Origin: Tubiluchus corallicola
Taxonomy: Eukaryota; Priapulida; Priapulimorpha; Priapulimorphida; Tubiluchidae
Reading direction: 5' to 3'
Assembly: GCA_030141605.1 (NCBI GenBank)
Contig: JAQGDQ010000066.1
Location: forward strand, 310,001 to 374,000
Length of the DNA: 64,000 bases
Part shown: one piece after another, positions 24,901 to 39,400 of the stretch
How the letters are laid out: every line of letters begins with the position of its first letter
Numbering within the stretch: position 1 is the first letter of the stretch
Translations under genes and position numbers: made by a program
The notes under the pieces: generated by a model
Told to the model about the DNA's origin: nothing
What the model saw: the letters and a program-made list of their open reading frames with translations, nothing else
Databases searched by the model: none

Positions 24901-27900
24901 TGGATTATAAAAGACATTAAAAAATTTTTAATTTACCTATGCCTATTTGTGCGTTAAAAATAAAAAAATGTAAAAGGTTTAGTGACTTCTGAAACATTTT
25001 GCATATTTTAATAGCACGCCGGGATCATTTGATGGGTGAAGTCTTTATTATCCTAAGTTCCTAAACTAATTAACCTTAATATCCCCAAACCAAAAGACCA
25101 GATGGAAGCCGAAAATTCTTGGTAAATGCTTACACACGAGCAATTACTTGTGTGTTTGGTAATACGAATCGCTGTTCTTAACTCACATTCTAACCCCCAG
25201 GCCTAGCATCAGCAAAATATCATCAATCATAACCCAGACGGCAGCTAAATCTTACTGTGAATAAACGGAATGAGAACTTATTGAAGCGAGTGACAAGTTT
25301 TGGATGTTGCAGTTGAAATTGACGTGACATTTGAGCAATGGCGTACGATATTAACCTCCTCCCATTGACGTGACAAAGATTTGTTGAAGCAAATTTCGGC
25401 GTCACATGTACGCAAGTCCAATTGTGACTCATGCAAAGACAGCATCTGATTCCAGACATGGGATTTGTGTATGATCGATGGTTTTGAGAAAGTGGGAGGG
25501 CAATATAATTGAGGAATTACTCTGGGCTTTTCTTGGCTCAAGTGGGATCACAGAATATTTGTTTGACGAAAGTCTAATGAGATCTAAAGCGAGTTTTTGT
25601 CTCCAAGTGGTGAAGCGTAAATATCAGGGCAAATCTAAGAAAAGATGCATGGAGACATTGATAGATTCTTTGGATATTAGAGCTGCCCCTTATTCAACTT
25701 CCCGAATTTACTAAGTCTGAATTTTCATTTAGACCAAGAAAATAATTTCTGACGAAAAATCACGGGAATAGAATAAACTCGTTATTTTGTGTTATAGTAT
25801 ATATATACATATACATTCATTTTTTCAGTTTGTAACTCTTCAGTCGACCAATTTGCTGCTGTTCCCGCAACCTCTGGTACCACTTGCTGTCGCTCGTTTC
25901 ACATTATTTAACAAAAAAAATCCCTACTCATTACTCATCCAACAAAATGTTAGACAAATCGTCGCCATTTTGTCATCCAGTCTTCTTATATTAATGATTG
26001 AACTTATGTCTGTTGAAAACAGCAGGTGAGGCATTAAATGATCAGTAAGGCCATTTTCACTGTATACGATACATCACCATGATACTGATGTTACAGGATG
26101 CTTTTCACCTGCTGAATATTAGGTGATGAAGTGTGAACTGTCTCGCGTGATGAATGAGTTAAAAATTAAGCCGTAGCTAAGTATGCGGTCTGCTTTTTAC
26201 TCCCTGCAGATAAAATTATTCCGCTTTATGCCTTCCATTAACGCTAGCTACATATATTAAGAACAACTATTTTAATTTCATTGCACGTGATATTACACCA
26301 AGTTTGTTTTATATTCCGTACTGTGAAGTTTGAGTATAGTGTACATTGTACTTACAGGGTTACAATCCAACATTTTGAAAGTAAGAAACGCTGCATGCAG
26401 TATGTTTGCGAGCTTTTTAATGTAAAATGTAGAATGAGTAAAAATTTTGGGATTTGAAGCGGTTTGACTTCACGAAATGTAAAATTTGCCAAACACTTAG
26501 TTATCAGAAGATTACCTGTTGTCCCAAATCGTTAGAATAAAATCTTGGAAATATATGCGAAAGTAGAACTATGAGCTTATGATATAGTGTCATTTTTTGC
26601 CGGAAAATCTCAGCTTTTTCTATAACGTACATCGTGCTCACTAGTCACTCCATCAGAGCAAAAAGCAATGCTAATCTGGTCCTCTTCGAACCTAAATTCT
26701 TTAAAAGAACGCACAAGTGGAAGTTAGCAAGAGGTCCACTAGACCTAAGCTCTTTTTAAACTACGCATTTTCCGCATTAGAGTCGATAATTAGCAATCGT
26801 TTGCAAGTAGTAACATCCTTCTTAATTCCAGCTGAATGCTTTCAGTTTCGGCTGAGAGCTCAAGTTAAATTAGACCTTCGTGTTCAAGAGCTAGACCCCA
26901 CCACAGCGCCATGCCCAGTAGATACTAAAGGCAAGTATCTAGAAATTTAACAAGAGCAATCGAATTTTCGAAACTGTTAAGCAAACAACTCAAGCTGGAC
27001 AAATTTCAGCAAAGTTAAATTTCACCGGGTCTTGTACTCGAGGTTGTGTCAATAGACTGGCTTTTGTGCCCTTTCGCTTGAACAAATCTGACTTTCTGTA
27101 GGTAAAACTACATTGGCGGGGCGCTATGGTTGACCAAGCAAAACTGTCAGTGGTATGACGATTTTTGTAGCTACTTATCAAACTTAATTACTATCTAGCA
27201 ACATCTTATGCCTAATTGCATTGGTGTCACCTAGGTGTATATTGCTAAACTATTAGGTTTTGACTAGACGGCTTGAAGAGACCAGTGGTTTTAGTAGTGT
27301 CCATTCTGTGGATTAAGCTTAGCTCACGTGTGGCCTTGCTTGTAACTAAAAGCCAATGTAAGTAGTCACTTTCGCAAAAAAACTCGAAGCGGTACCTCCA
27401 CTTTGTCGAGGGAGGCAGACTAGCAAACCCACTAAAGCTTGTGTAGGTCCTTGTGTGTAAGCCAATGTTATACTCGTTTAACTCAGCTTCTATAGAAAGC
27501 TATATCTCACTATTAATAACATGTTCAAACGCGAAATTATTCCTTAAAAATAAGTTCCTATACCTTTTTTGAAGTTATCACCAAAATGCCAGCTTATTTC
27601 CGCGACCAGTAACTATTCAATGGAACCATTTTAGGGAACACAAAGACTAACGCTGGGGGAGGTGGGTAGACGCCCACTAGAGCAAAATAGGCTTTACAAT
27701 TGCGTTTTATAAGTGCAAGTTAACCCAACTTTCTGATACAATATCTTTTTCCTCTACATTGCTCGCTGACAATGAATATGTTTACATCATGTACACACAC
27801 CTAAGTGATTTTTCTTTGCAAGAACCAATGGCGTTATTTCATTCATAATAGAACCTTCATTTCAAGCTTGAAAGTTGAGAAGAGTTTTGTGAAAAACTAA

Positions 27901-28390
27901 AAGTGAAAGCTTATTCATAACACGTACTTCTGTGTCTGCACAGTTAAAACCTTTGCTATGCATTCCTAGGTGAATTTGCTTTTAATATTTAATTATGAAA
28001 CCGAAAGATTACACCAAATATTATATACGCTGTAATAACCAATTATTGTACCATTCTATGAGAATAAGGCCCAAGTGGTCAATCCTGTCACGCGTTGTCG
28101 TCATCGTTATTGTTGTTGTTGTGGACACAGTGGAAAATGGCTGCACATGCCTTTTATCTTATTGAACATTCCACAGCAGTAAGTTCGAGCTATCTATGAT
28201 TGATTCTTGTTAGATAGTTGTACTAGATAAGATTATAAGTACATTGTATTAAACATTTTTCACTTGCTTTTTCTTATTCTGAATTGATGATATAAAAATA
28301 AGTGAGCGAATGTGCGTGTATGTTTGCGTGCGTGTGTGCTTGCGTACGTGTCGGTGTTTGTGCGAGTGTGTATACCAAGGTGAGAATTTA
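21913..28390. other. Intergenic, no supported gene
   Basis: Long AT-rich interval. Frames of 60-90 codons at 22529-22780, 24600-24812, 25223-25714 and 26717-26950 were inspected; none shows a family motif or paired splice sites. Confidence 0.5.
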
Positions 28391-28392
28391 GA

Positions 28393-28488
28393 CCAGCTTG
28401 GCAAGTAGATCAAATGGTACAGCAAAGTGCTGTGTAAACACAAAAGTTCTGGACTCGAATCCTAGTTGGTTCACAGTTTTTCAGGGCC
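28393..28488 (+). repeat. tRNA-derived SINE-like segment
   Basis: Contains a B-box-like stretch (gttctggactcgaatcctag) about 40 nt after a possible A box (tggtacagcaaagtgc), followed by a T-rich tail (tttttcag) like that of the repeat at 37782. Only the promoter-box resemblance supports the call. Confidence 0.4.
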
Positions 28489-31400
28489 TCATTCTTCAGT
28501 TAATTATCCGCTAGGCAATTGTTGTATGCGTGATGACTTTCTTAATATGTGTGTGAAATGTGATCCAAATGTTTCAGATTTTGGTCAACCATACCTTATT
28601 CCGCCATTAAGCTTTCTTTTCGTGGCATTTACATCTAGACAGGATGATAAATTACTCCGCCTCCGACTTCTTAAGAAGCTTGGATTACATTTCGGCATAA
28701 TGAGGACCTGTTTAGCGTCGGATCAGTTTCTGTCTGCATGCACGGCATCTGTTTGATCCCTTGATCATCTTTGTTTCCAGGTAAACATATCTATAGAACA
28801 GCCTCAACATACTTACAGAATAAAGCTGCATTTGGAGAAGACTCAAGCCTGGAATGATCAAGATCTTATCAAAATAGCCGCAAAATGCCAAAGTTTGTTA
28901 TTTAGACCTTTAGATTAAATTTCTCACCTGTGATGGTATGAGGCGACAAGACTGCATTTTAGAAGTTGCTTTACTTTAATTTTCATACAACTCTTAATGA
29001 ATTTTATCATTTAGTGTCTTTCAAAAGTTCCTCATTAATTTTAAAAATCTTTTAAAGCAACAGCAACAAAAGGAACCAAATGAGAATTTTGGTGCCATTA
29101 AATATGTTTAATAAATCTGTTGCAGCGATTTTTACAAGTACAGTAGTAAAAGAAAATGGCATAAAGCTTCAAATCAAAACTAAACCATTTGTCAATTAAC
29201 TGCTAAAAATTAAAAATCAAATTAGCGATGGAGGTTCAGCGTCATTGACAAAGTTACTCACCAATGTGTGCTAAAATTACAGTACAGAAGAGAAATGACT
29301 TTAATTGTTGGTTTTATAACGTGTTTCGTGTTGGCATTTACCCTCTCCGGTTTTTGTCAAAATAATTTTGCAAAATATTTTTTACTACGACAGAAATATA
29401 ATAAGATCAAAACAGCAAAATTTTAAACCATTATTTAGGTCTTTGGGGTAGCAGCAACTCTTCCCTCTCACGAAATCACAAGCGTTGGGCTACTTACACC
29501 ATTCATTCAAATTAAGTAATCCCTTTTCGTATTGTTTTCTCTCTGATGTAATCTTATTTAACAGGTGCCGTAGATGTACATCATAATAACAAGGACAGGT
29601 AACCTGTTTTGAACAGGTGTATAATTAGATACAGTCATTCGCGCGCTGAAAATTACCTGGGCGTCGTTATTGAGATCATAAATCTATACAGAAAAGCGGT
29701 AGTTACGTATCAAACATGGGTGTATGCTAGTGCAGTATGTGAAGGTGTCACAATAGTGATATTACTATGGCGTGGGCATTTATAACCATTACTCATATAT
29801 TATTATTGGCGATGTAAAGTTACCTACTGCCCGAGTACATATCTGTGTTCCTTGAGTATCTATTAACGCAATTTGAATGCTATGATTTGCACAGATTTTA
29901 GATAAATTCGCTTTTATAAAAATCTTAAACTTTACTAATTAATGCTGCTTATCTATAGCCACGGTATCTATATAGTGTTTAACAATAACAATTTCATTTG
30001 AGTAGAGATGTGTTTAAAAGCTCTGCTTATTGCTCCGCCCACAAATATGTAAAAACTTTGCCCTATAAATCGGCATTGGACTGCCTGACTAGATTACAGT
30101 AAGTACCTGTGTCTATTAATCTGAATATTGCGATTTTCCTAGTTTTTAGTTAAATAAGTTTTTGTCATACTCTAAAAATCGGCTAACAAATACTGCTAAT
30201 CTGTGCCACATCGTTTGTACAACAATAACATATGACTTGAATTTTGAAACGCTCCAGTTGTTCTGCAAACTTCATCAAAAACATGACATTATCATGAAAC
30301 GCATTTACATATTTTAATGAATTCGCAAAAGTACACCACGCTCTAGTCCCTGAATTGAAAGCTGGGCACTTTTTAGCTTTTAGGAATTACCATGCCAAAA
30401 CTCTAAACAACTTGGCTTCACAAACAAAATTTGCTAATCACTTTTCAAGCTATAACCCTTCAAAATAAGATGGTGCATCAAACGAAACACAAGCCCGCGC
30501 ATAAAACCCGAGTTGTTGTTCGCCAAATTTGGTGACATTATACAATGTTGGTGACATTATACAATGTCATTACAGTATAGGTAAAGAGAGGAACTTCCTT
30601 TGATTTAACAAACATTGGGTAGTATTTTTCAGAAATCCACAACCTTAGCAGAGACTCCCAAATTATTCTCCAGTAACCCAGTTATTTCTATCTTTATTGG
30701 AAAAAATAAATACATCTGAATGTGGCCAAGACAGTCAACGACAAAAAAAGATTATCTTTGATAATTAGCTATCTTCTGATTCTACCAAAACTTTGTGTAT
30801 TAACTGTGCTTTACTATTAAGTGCTGCCGAGGTCTATCTCTTATTGCGATGAACTAAACCGTACGAAAATAATAGGCAGTTCATTAATAATGACGATTAA
30901 ATAACCCTTGCATCTCTCAAAATGTCAGTATTACATTTATGGCTGAAGTATTTGTTCACAAAAAAAGTATAAAACACGCTTAAATAGATCTCAACATTTT
31001 TATGTTCACACAATCATATTTATGGAGCAAACTTATCTCCACGATCATAATCGATAATAATAATATAGTTTTTCCTAATTAACTACACATCAACTAACTA
31101 AGTAACCGACTCGTTCAAATACATTTTTGTGTAGGTATACAGAATTATTATTATAAATTGTTTTAGTTCGTAAGATTGGATAAAAAGTTATTTTCACCAC
31201 ACCCTGTTATACATATAGCCTAATATTTAACGACTATATCTAAATACATAAAAAGTTTTTGATGGCACCCTGCGCAGTAATTATTGGCGAGCCTTGTAGT
31301 TAATTGTAAGTTAATGAGCTCATAACAAATCAATTTAATTCAAGTATTTTTGATTTTATTACACCACAGAGACAGTAGACGCCAAGAGCGTCATTAATCC

Positions 31401-31600
31401 TAAAAGTAATAAACTAAAGCAGACGCTGTGTGACTTGCAAGACGCCTATTGTAACTATTACAATACGAAGTCTTTATCATTTACTGAAAAAAAACGCGAC
31501 GAGTAGTGGTCGTTAAAACTGAAAAACTGTTGTTCATTCATAAAGGTGCCTCATGATCCTTATCAAACCTGTTTTATTGCATTTTAGCAGAACAAATTTA
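28489..31600. other. Intergenic, no supported gene
   Basis: A 96-codon plus-strand frame at 28466-28756 has no recognisable family and overlaps the SINE-like segment. At 30064 a TATAAAT is followed about 38 nt later by a strong donor (ATTACA|GTAAGT), but no coding exon could be linked to it. Confidence 0.45.
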
Positions 31601-32149
31601 TGACCCAAGTAAGAACCTGCAGCGGCCTCGTTCCAAGTCCACAAATCTCAAATATAGCTTTTCTACAGATGTTCTATGCCCAAGAAGAGAAAATTTACAA
31701 GATTAGCTTGGCTGCTTGATGGACAAAATACTAAACAGAAATCAACAATTTCCTCAAAATTGTCCTAGAAACGCCATATGCGAAATAATTAGACGATAGT
31801 TAAATTATTAATAATTAAATGGAAAAAGAAACATTTAAACGTCGTTTAAGTGTTATTTAAAGCAAGGAAAGTTTCTTTTTTACAAGGCTCCTGAATGGTC
31901 ACCGGCCTATGAACTATAGTCACTATATGCAAAATACGTCTGAAAAAACACGGTAACAATGATTCTGTTGTAGTAAATGTACACATTCTGACAAGAAAAC
32001 GCCTCTGTCAACATTGCACTGAAATTTGATTCTCTGTGCTTACTGTGTGTTAAAATAACACGCATGTGACTTACACGGTGTTTTGTTTTGCTCTTTTCTT
32101 GAAAGTAAAAAAATGTTTCAACACGAACAACGTATTTAACAAAGACAAT

Positions 32150-32252
32150 GCCGTAGTAGTGGTCGTGGTCATGATAGTGGTAGTAGCAGCAACAGCAGCA
32201 GTAGTAGTAGACTGTAGTAATAGCAGCAGCAGCAGCAGTAGCGGTAGTAGTG
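32150..32252 (+). repeat. Trinucleotide tract (GTR/GCA)n
   Basis: Imperfect GTA, GTG, GTC and GCA triplets lie inside the copy-A-specific insertion. They create poly-Ala/Thr and poly-Val frames on both strands that are not genes. Confidence 0.85.
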
Positions 32253-33280
32253 TATTTATTATAACACACAGAGACAAAATTTTCAAATGTGCAAAAAAGA
32301 CATGTCGCTTAACATTACTAAAATAAACAAATAAAGAAACACGCAAAAACAACCAGGTAATAAATAACAGACATTTGTGTCACTCACATATTAACAGTAA
32401 CTACAAAGCGCCATTTACTGCACATTTAACTCCTTCGAATCGAGTTACATACCTTTACAACAATATGAAATCAGATTCTAATTGATCTATGCTAATCGTT
32501 TAGGCCTACTGCAAATTAATTAGAACGCAATTAGCAAAATAAATCATTACAGATCTGAGCATTATTATGACAATGTTATCCCTGAAACCGTTGAGCCAAT
32601 AAATCCAGAAACGAGTATACGCAATACAAAACATACCTGAGTTGGAGCTAAGATTGCTGCAGGATGTAGGGGCCCACGAAATCGAGTAGGCCTAATACTA
32701 TAATCCTGAATACAATCGTTTTAATTATTCTGACTTTTCAACCATTATAAGCTGATGGTATTATACCATAGAGCAAAACTGTTGTAAAATAGACTTGTTT
32801 TACACGCATGACTATTGAGTATTGATACAGATGTTCCAATGCCTGAGGCTCAAGTCATGCGTAAGAGAAGATCTGGCCATGTCAACCATGCTAAAGCATA
32901 TTCAAGAAAGTGCTGCCACCTAAGCGGCAAAATGAGACAACGGTTTTTAACTCTTACCTATCTTGTACTGCAAACTTTAGGATAACGAAACACATAACAG
33001 AAAGTGAAGAAAAATCTGTTCACTCGAAAATTCAGTAGTGTCCGATAACAGAGGCTGTCAGGATATCACAAATATCATAAAAGAACTATAAATAAGTAAA
33101 TAAACATCCAGGACCCAGACAAATTTTGTTCTGGAATCATTTTATAAATTTTCTACAGCTTACAAAATATACTATATATTAGCACTACACTATGACTATG
33201 TATAAAATTTAAAACTATTAAACTCTCTTTTACAAAATTTCAACATGCATAATTAGTAGTATTGCATGAAAATAACGTAA

Positions 33281-33402
33281 CTATAATGTAGATAATGTCG
33301 CATTTAAAGTGTCAGTAGCATTAGTTAAAACTGATTTGGTGGTTCCACCAATTAATCTTTCTAGAGCCTTTCTCGAAACGTCTGGATCGGAAATTAGTAA
33401 AC
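33281..33402 (-). CDS. slc28a3-like: SLC28 copy A exon 11 (C-terminus and stop)
   Basis: Acceptor tttttcag; 39 residues after the split Gly658, ending LNATLSTL and TAG. A short extracellular-type tail with two NAT sequons. Confidence 0.9.
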
Positions 33403-36400
33403 CTGAAAAATAATAAACATTAGGGAAAAAAATCCTTTGAAAAAATTTAATATTATTATTAGCAGTTTCATGGTTTTTTATCAGTGATTTAAATCTAATT
33501 CAAACATAACTGTAATCACCTTCAAAACAATATTTACGACAGCAAAATGATGATGTCGATGATGATGATGATGATGATGATGAGTGACGATGAAAATAAG
33601 GAGAAGAAGCAGAAAGAGCAGGAAGGAGCAAGGAGGAGATGAGGCCAAGAAAAAAGGATTGACTGAGAGGAGGGACAATTTCTTCGCAAATGAAACTGGG
33701 ACAGTAATCTGTGAAACCGCACTTCCGGGATTGGTTGGTTGATACTGTTAAGACCACGCCATCTAAAACTTTGCGGGCTTGATCATTCACACAAAGCAAA
33801 TACTATTGAGAAGGACCGAGCAGTGACAGATTCACCGTTGCAGATGACTTAGTATTGTGTTAGTAATAATTATAGTGTAATCTGGTGTTTATTTTGCTGC
33901 TAATTGGTCGAAATTCTGTGTGTAAGTTTCGAGAAAGCAACAGTATGGGTCGAGTTACATCATTATATATGCTGAAGCACATATTTTCATTACTGCAAGA
34001 GTTGAATTTAGGCTGGTTGTCTTATGCGAATCAAATTTGAATTGGTCCACTAAGGAATTCATCGCCGATTATGGTGAATTCACCACCATAAAAGTACATC
34101 GTTATGCCAGAATAGGCATTCATACCACAAAAAAGAGGAGGAAACAGATAGGGGGATGGTGGTGATTGTGATGGTAGGTGTTATAATGTGCCACGCACAC
34201 GTCAGGTAAAGATGGTCCTCCTCTGGAGTCTGGGGCTGTCATACAGTTATGATGGTCTGTGTTGTTTTTGTTTGATATCCACATTATTTGATGTGCTGAC
34301 TGTTGTAACTTTTTCAGTAGAAACAATGTCCATGAAATAGTTATAATAGTTTACACAGAAATTACAATTATTTTACCTGCTATGCAAGCAGTCATGAAAC
34401 AGGATATAGTTCCTGCCACCAGGGCGCGTATTCCGATCTCTGCTAAATCTCGTTTTCTCTCGGGCGCCATTGCTCCCAATGCACCAATCATGATTCCCAC
34501 AGAACTGATATTAGAGGCTCCACATAAGGCGTACGTGGCAATCACCTCTGAACGAGCCTACACCATAGAAGAGAAAATCAGGGCATTTTAGAGCCTACCC
34601 AAAACCTGGATTAAACTTGTGTCAGCTCTTTCCTTGTTATTTTAACTAGCTTTTGTTGCCTAAGTTGCCTAATCACTCCGGTTTGCTACAATGACAATAA
34701 CGACGACTACAACAACAAACTGCAGTAACGAAACCATTAAAATAGTCATCAATCATATATAATAGTGCTAGAAGCAAAATTTAGGAAACTTGACAAGGTT
34801 AACGAGTTATAATTTACTGAATAAAAATGGGTGAAGTAAGTTCACATCAATAACTGGAAAGATACATGAGCTAGAGTCTTGAAGCATGTTTTGCAAATAC
34901 CTGGAAGCTGAAACAAAGGTGTAATGAAAAGGTCAAGGTCAATGGGCATTTGGCAGTTCTACTGCAGCCTCTAACAGTGCAGCACCAAACTAAAAAAGTA
35001 AGGTACCTAGAGTGGTATAATTTACAAGATCGACACATAAGTGTTGTTACATTATGCTACACTACACTACATTGCTTCACATTACATTACATTTCAATAT
35101 CCACGACATAGTATGATATGAAACTGTTTTAATATTATCTTTAAATTAAATGTAAGTGTTCAATATATACTTTGCAAATTATAAATACTACAATAGACTT
35201 ACCGAAAGTTGTCCTTCTTTTATGTAAGTTCCTAGACGGCCATAAGCAATGAATTCATTCAGAAAAGTTTTTGTTCCTATGAGTTCTGCAACGAGGCCGG
35301 AGTCACTCCAGTCCACCCCCATCAGGAACGCGAGGGGGCGGAAAATATATGAGCAGATCAGCTGTAAAAAACAAATGATTTCAGACATTAATAACACTCG
35401 CAATTTATAAGTCGCTAGTAACTGAAAAACAACAATTACCATTCACAAAACCAGTCAGCCATCATACAAATTGGCTTAACCAAATTAATTGCTTAATTAA
35501 TCACTCAACCAACCATTTCAGTAATGTTCCGAACTGTTATGAAAATATCTTATTTATGCCTTATACTATATAGTTAGTTGCGATTACCGTAGCAAACTGA
35601 TTACGCAGCCAGTCAGTCAAATAGACAGAAAGCAGATAAGCAGGCAGGCAGACAGACAGATCAACAGGCAGGTTGACTGACTCAGTGACTGACAGACAGT
35701 CACTGAGTGATTCAGACTAAATAAACTAAACATGTTTGCTGACTTTTTGATTGATTAATGAAAGAGTGAATAATTGAATTAGTTAACTAGTTGTCCCTTT
35801 TTACTGACTGGTTTAGTTGATTGGGCAAAGTAGGGACATATATCTTTACACTGAAAATGAAAATCAAATGACTATGCCTGTTATAAACATAAAAATCGAA
35901 AGTATAAAGTAACTTGCCGTTTATAAGTGCACTCATACTCATTCAAATTGCTTAAACTGAATTACCTCAAAAGTTAGACCTTCTACGCCTATCAAACCTC
36001 CAAAGTAGGTAAGCAACGAGTTAGCCAATGCCAAGTAAGCAAGAAAAACTATGAGATTAACAGCCATGTTTGCAACTAGTTTGATCGACTGAGATGCTCC
36101 ATTAGATGCAGCTTCTACTACATTTATCTCTGATCTGCAAAAATTGGAAATGAATTAAACAATGTTACATTCTAAAGGCTCTAGATGGCGCCGTGTTTTC
36201 TAGAAATGCTAAAGTTTCAAATATGCCAATTTTTACACACTTCGGCACACAGCAATGGGGAATCAAAAGCACGGATTACTTAACGACATGTTTGTGTAAT
36301 GATCGAGGCCTGGCTTCACCATCAATGATATCCCAAAAATACAAACCATTGAACAGGCAGGAATGTCCCGCTGAACAGGCAGGGATGTTTAAGTCACAAC

Positions 36401-39400
36401 TGGATATTTATAAATCCTCTCTCTATGAAAGAGAGTGTGTGAACCACCAAGTTACATAGCTTACTATGCTGGTGAAAGCCACACAATTAGACTAAAAAAG
36501 TCTGCTTAAATAAAAACACCTATTTGTTCATTAAAAAGAAAAAAGTAGGCCTGTCTCTACAAGCTATTTTCAAAACAATATCAGATTTGTTGAAAGTTAC
36601 ATGAAATTTTGCGTAACCGGCTGACCTGCCAGGAAAACCAGGCGTGGCCGCCTGTAAACAACACTTGTTTTACTATCATACTTCCTAGTAGATCAATTAA
36701 ACAAAAACAAACACCAAAGTTGCCCTGCTCGTGTTTTTAATTAAATGTTGTGAAAAACTGATTATTTTACATAAAACAGAAAAATACCCGATAAAAAGTA
36801 ACTTAACGTTGCTGACAAAATCAGTGCAATGTTGAGTTTTCCATAACATATTTGTTTAACACATCTGCTTACAAAACAGCTAGCTTTAAATTTTAAGGCT
36901 CAACAGAATTCACCTCTATGGGTATCGAACGGGTATTGCTAACCTTTTTTAGCACTTGCAATAGTAATTAAACCATATAATAGACATCAACAAAGTTTAA
37001 GGAACGGTATAAACTTCGTTCCAAAATACCTAATAATGTAATGAATTGCAAATAAAAGTAGTCGGTTTACATACTTCTGCTCAACTTATACAAAACACCT
37101 CAGTTCAGCTCTAGATCAATAAGACCAACCAATGTTAATCACATGTAAGAACACATATTATAAAGACATACTTTTGTATCAGTTGAATGAACAAGGACTT
37201 TTTTATAGTAAACGGAATAAGAACACGTTGGAAATCAAACCTTCTCGTAAGCTATAGGTCCAGTTTGCTCTCGCTTTCAAATGATCATCAAAAATTGTGC
37301 AGCAATTTATGTTGTTACAAAACATTTCAAGTGCCACCCGTTCCTTGCAGAATTTTAAGTAAACTTCTTACCCTTTTGGCAATTCTACATCCTTTGCAGT
37401 TTTGGTCTTACTTTCCTCTACCTCAGGATAGAAAAGCTTGGAGATTGCTAAAGCAGCTGGAGCTGACATTACTGATGCAGACAGCAAATGACTTGCTTGA
37501 ACCTTGAACAATAGAACACATTTACAAAAGGTATAATATTATTAACAATTGTAAGACTAATATCATTTGACTATTATTTAATGCACACAGCTATAATGTG
37601 ATTCACTCATAATAGATTTTGATTTTAGCCATCTATAAGTGCATTGTTAACCTTAAAACGGCAACCTAGGCCCTCCAAACAGCATTGGCCTATTACAGTC
37701 ACAAGCATAATTTTCAAATTTCTTGCAAATTATATGTTGTGATTGAATTTATTAGAATTGAATTAAAATACGCTACACACAAGGCTCCACGTGGCCTAGT
37801 GTCATAATCTTGAACTTGTAATGCGAAGATCCCTGGTCCAATCTAGACTCAGCCCTAGTTTTTTCAGTGTTTCTTTTTTATTATTTAAAGATTTGATAAT
37901 TACGACTTTATTCCATCATTACTGGTGACCTTTACATGTAAATAATTAATTCATCATGCTTGGATTATTCTAGGCTTCGTATCAAGTATAAAAATTAATC
38001 TAATTAGTTATAAATTATATTAGTTTCTCTAGTGCGAGTAAATTAGCAGGAAATTTTGAGTTTGATTGGTAAGCTACTAAAATTAAATCAAGACCTGCTT
38101 TGATCACTAAATGCTTTATGCAAACAATGACCAGAATGTTAATGTGGTTAATTTAGTGTAAATGCATCTAGCTGGATACTTGATGTACGCTGTACGCTGA
38201 CATGCACTATACACATAATTACCAACAGCATCATTTTAACAGAAAGTGCTAAATGCTTAATTTCCTTGCTGGCACGAGAGAAGAAAGAATGTGAGAAAAA
38301 GGGCAGCGAGAGAAAAAGGGAAAAAGAAAGGGAGAAGACAGACAGGCAGACAGACAAACAATCAGTAAGACAGACAGACAGATTAGCAGATAGACAGATA
38401 GGTAGACAGTGAGAGCAGAAACATAGTGAGGAGAGAGAAAGAAAGAAAGGGGAGAGAGAAAAATAGAGAGTGGGAGAGAAAGAAGGGGAGAAAAACAAGC
38501 ATGTGCAAAAGAAATTGTGCGAAACAATAACGAAACAAAAAACAGTAAGGTCTTGAGACGAACAACACTATAATTAAGAAGTATGGCACTTCGCATCACC
38601 CAATTGTCATCAGCACCAACTAATTGTTTATAAACTAAATATACTTACCCCAAATTTGATATATGCTCCCAATACAGAGCCACCTACTGTAGAGAAACCA
38701 TTGGTCATTATAGCATGAAGTTCTGACTTGGTCATGTTCTTGAGGTATGGCTTAATCATCAGTGGAGCTTCAGACTTAAAACAAAATTTAATGTAGAATA
38801 ACTACCAAAGACCGTTTTTACAAACTGGCATCAAGTGGTATGTGTATGAATACACAGCAATTCAATTCATTAAGATAGAAATACATTACGAACAGCCGTG
38901 AAAATAAACTAACAATTTTGCAAAAGCATCGAAAAACTTGTAATATCTGTTAAACCAGGAAATAACAAGATTGGTTATTCTACAATGTGACAGTAAGCTT
39001 TATGGGACGATTATGTCGTAATTACGTCACTAAAACAGTTTTGGAAGCATGGCTCAACTGTGTATGCAAACAAAAATTAAGCTAAATTGATATTGCTATA
39101 AAATGCACAATTTTCCTTTAATTCAATCAGTTTTATCCCTAAATACATTAGTGAAAGTTTATATTTTGTTATTTATATTACAAAAATAATGTTATTTTTA
39201 CAAGTTGTCTATTTTAAGTCAAAAGTGACGAATCAAAATTCTATTTTCTCAACAAATATTTGAAAATCTTTAAAAAGAATATACAACTTTTCAGACCAAG
39301 CAATTGGTAATGTAACAGAGTTCTGGGCATATGAACAGAATAAAGGATGTCATCCAAGTTAAGTAACTTCATTATCGCAAAATAAAAAGAGCTCTAGCAT

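Noticed and set aside
30064-30110. TATAAAT followed by a strong splice donor on the plus strand
   Set aside because: No coding exon downstream could be joined; a lone TATA plus GTAAGT is expected by chance in AT-rich DNA of this length.
32066-32352. Frames on both strands with poly-Val/Ala/Ser or poly-Leu/Thr
   Set aside because: Triplet microsatellite read in different frames, lying in an insertion absent from the paralogous segment.
34382-34591. Plus-strand frame over SLC28 exon 10, also present at 55649-55858
   Set aside because: Conserved between copies only because it is antisense to a conserved coding exon.
38148-38599. Overlapping 116-codon minus-strand frames rich in Leu, Ser and Cys
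   Set aside because: Artefacts of a purine-rich intronic tract; three frames overlap there and the homologous intron of copy B behaves the same way.
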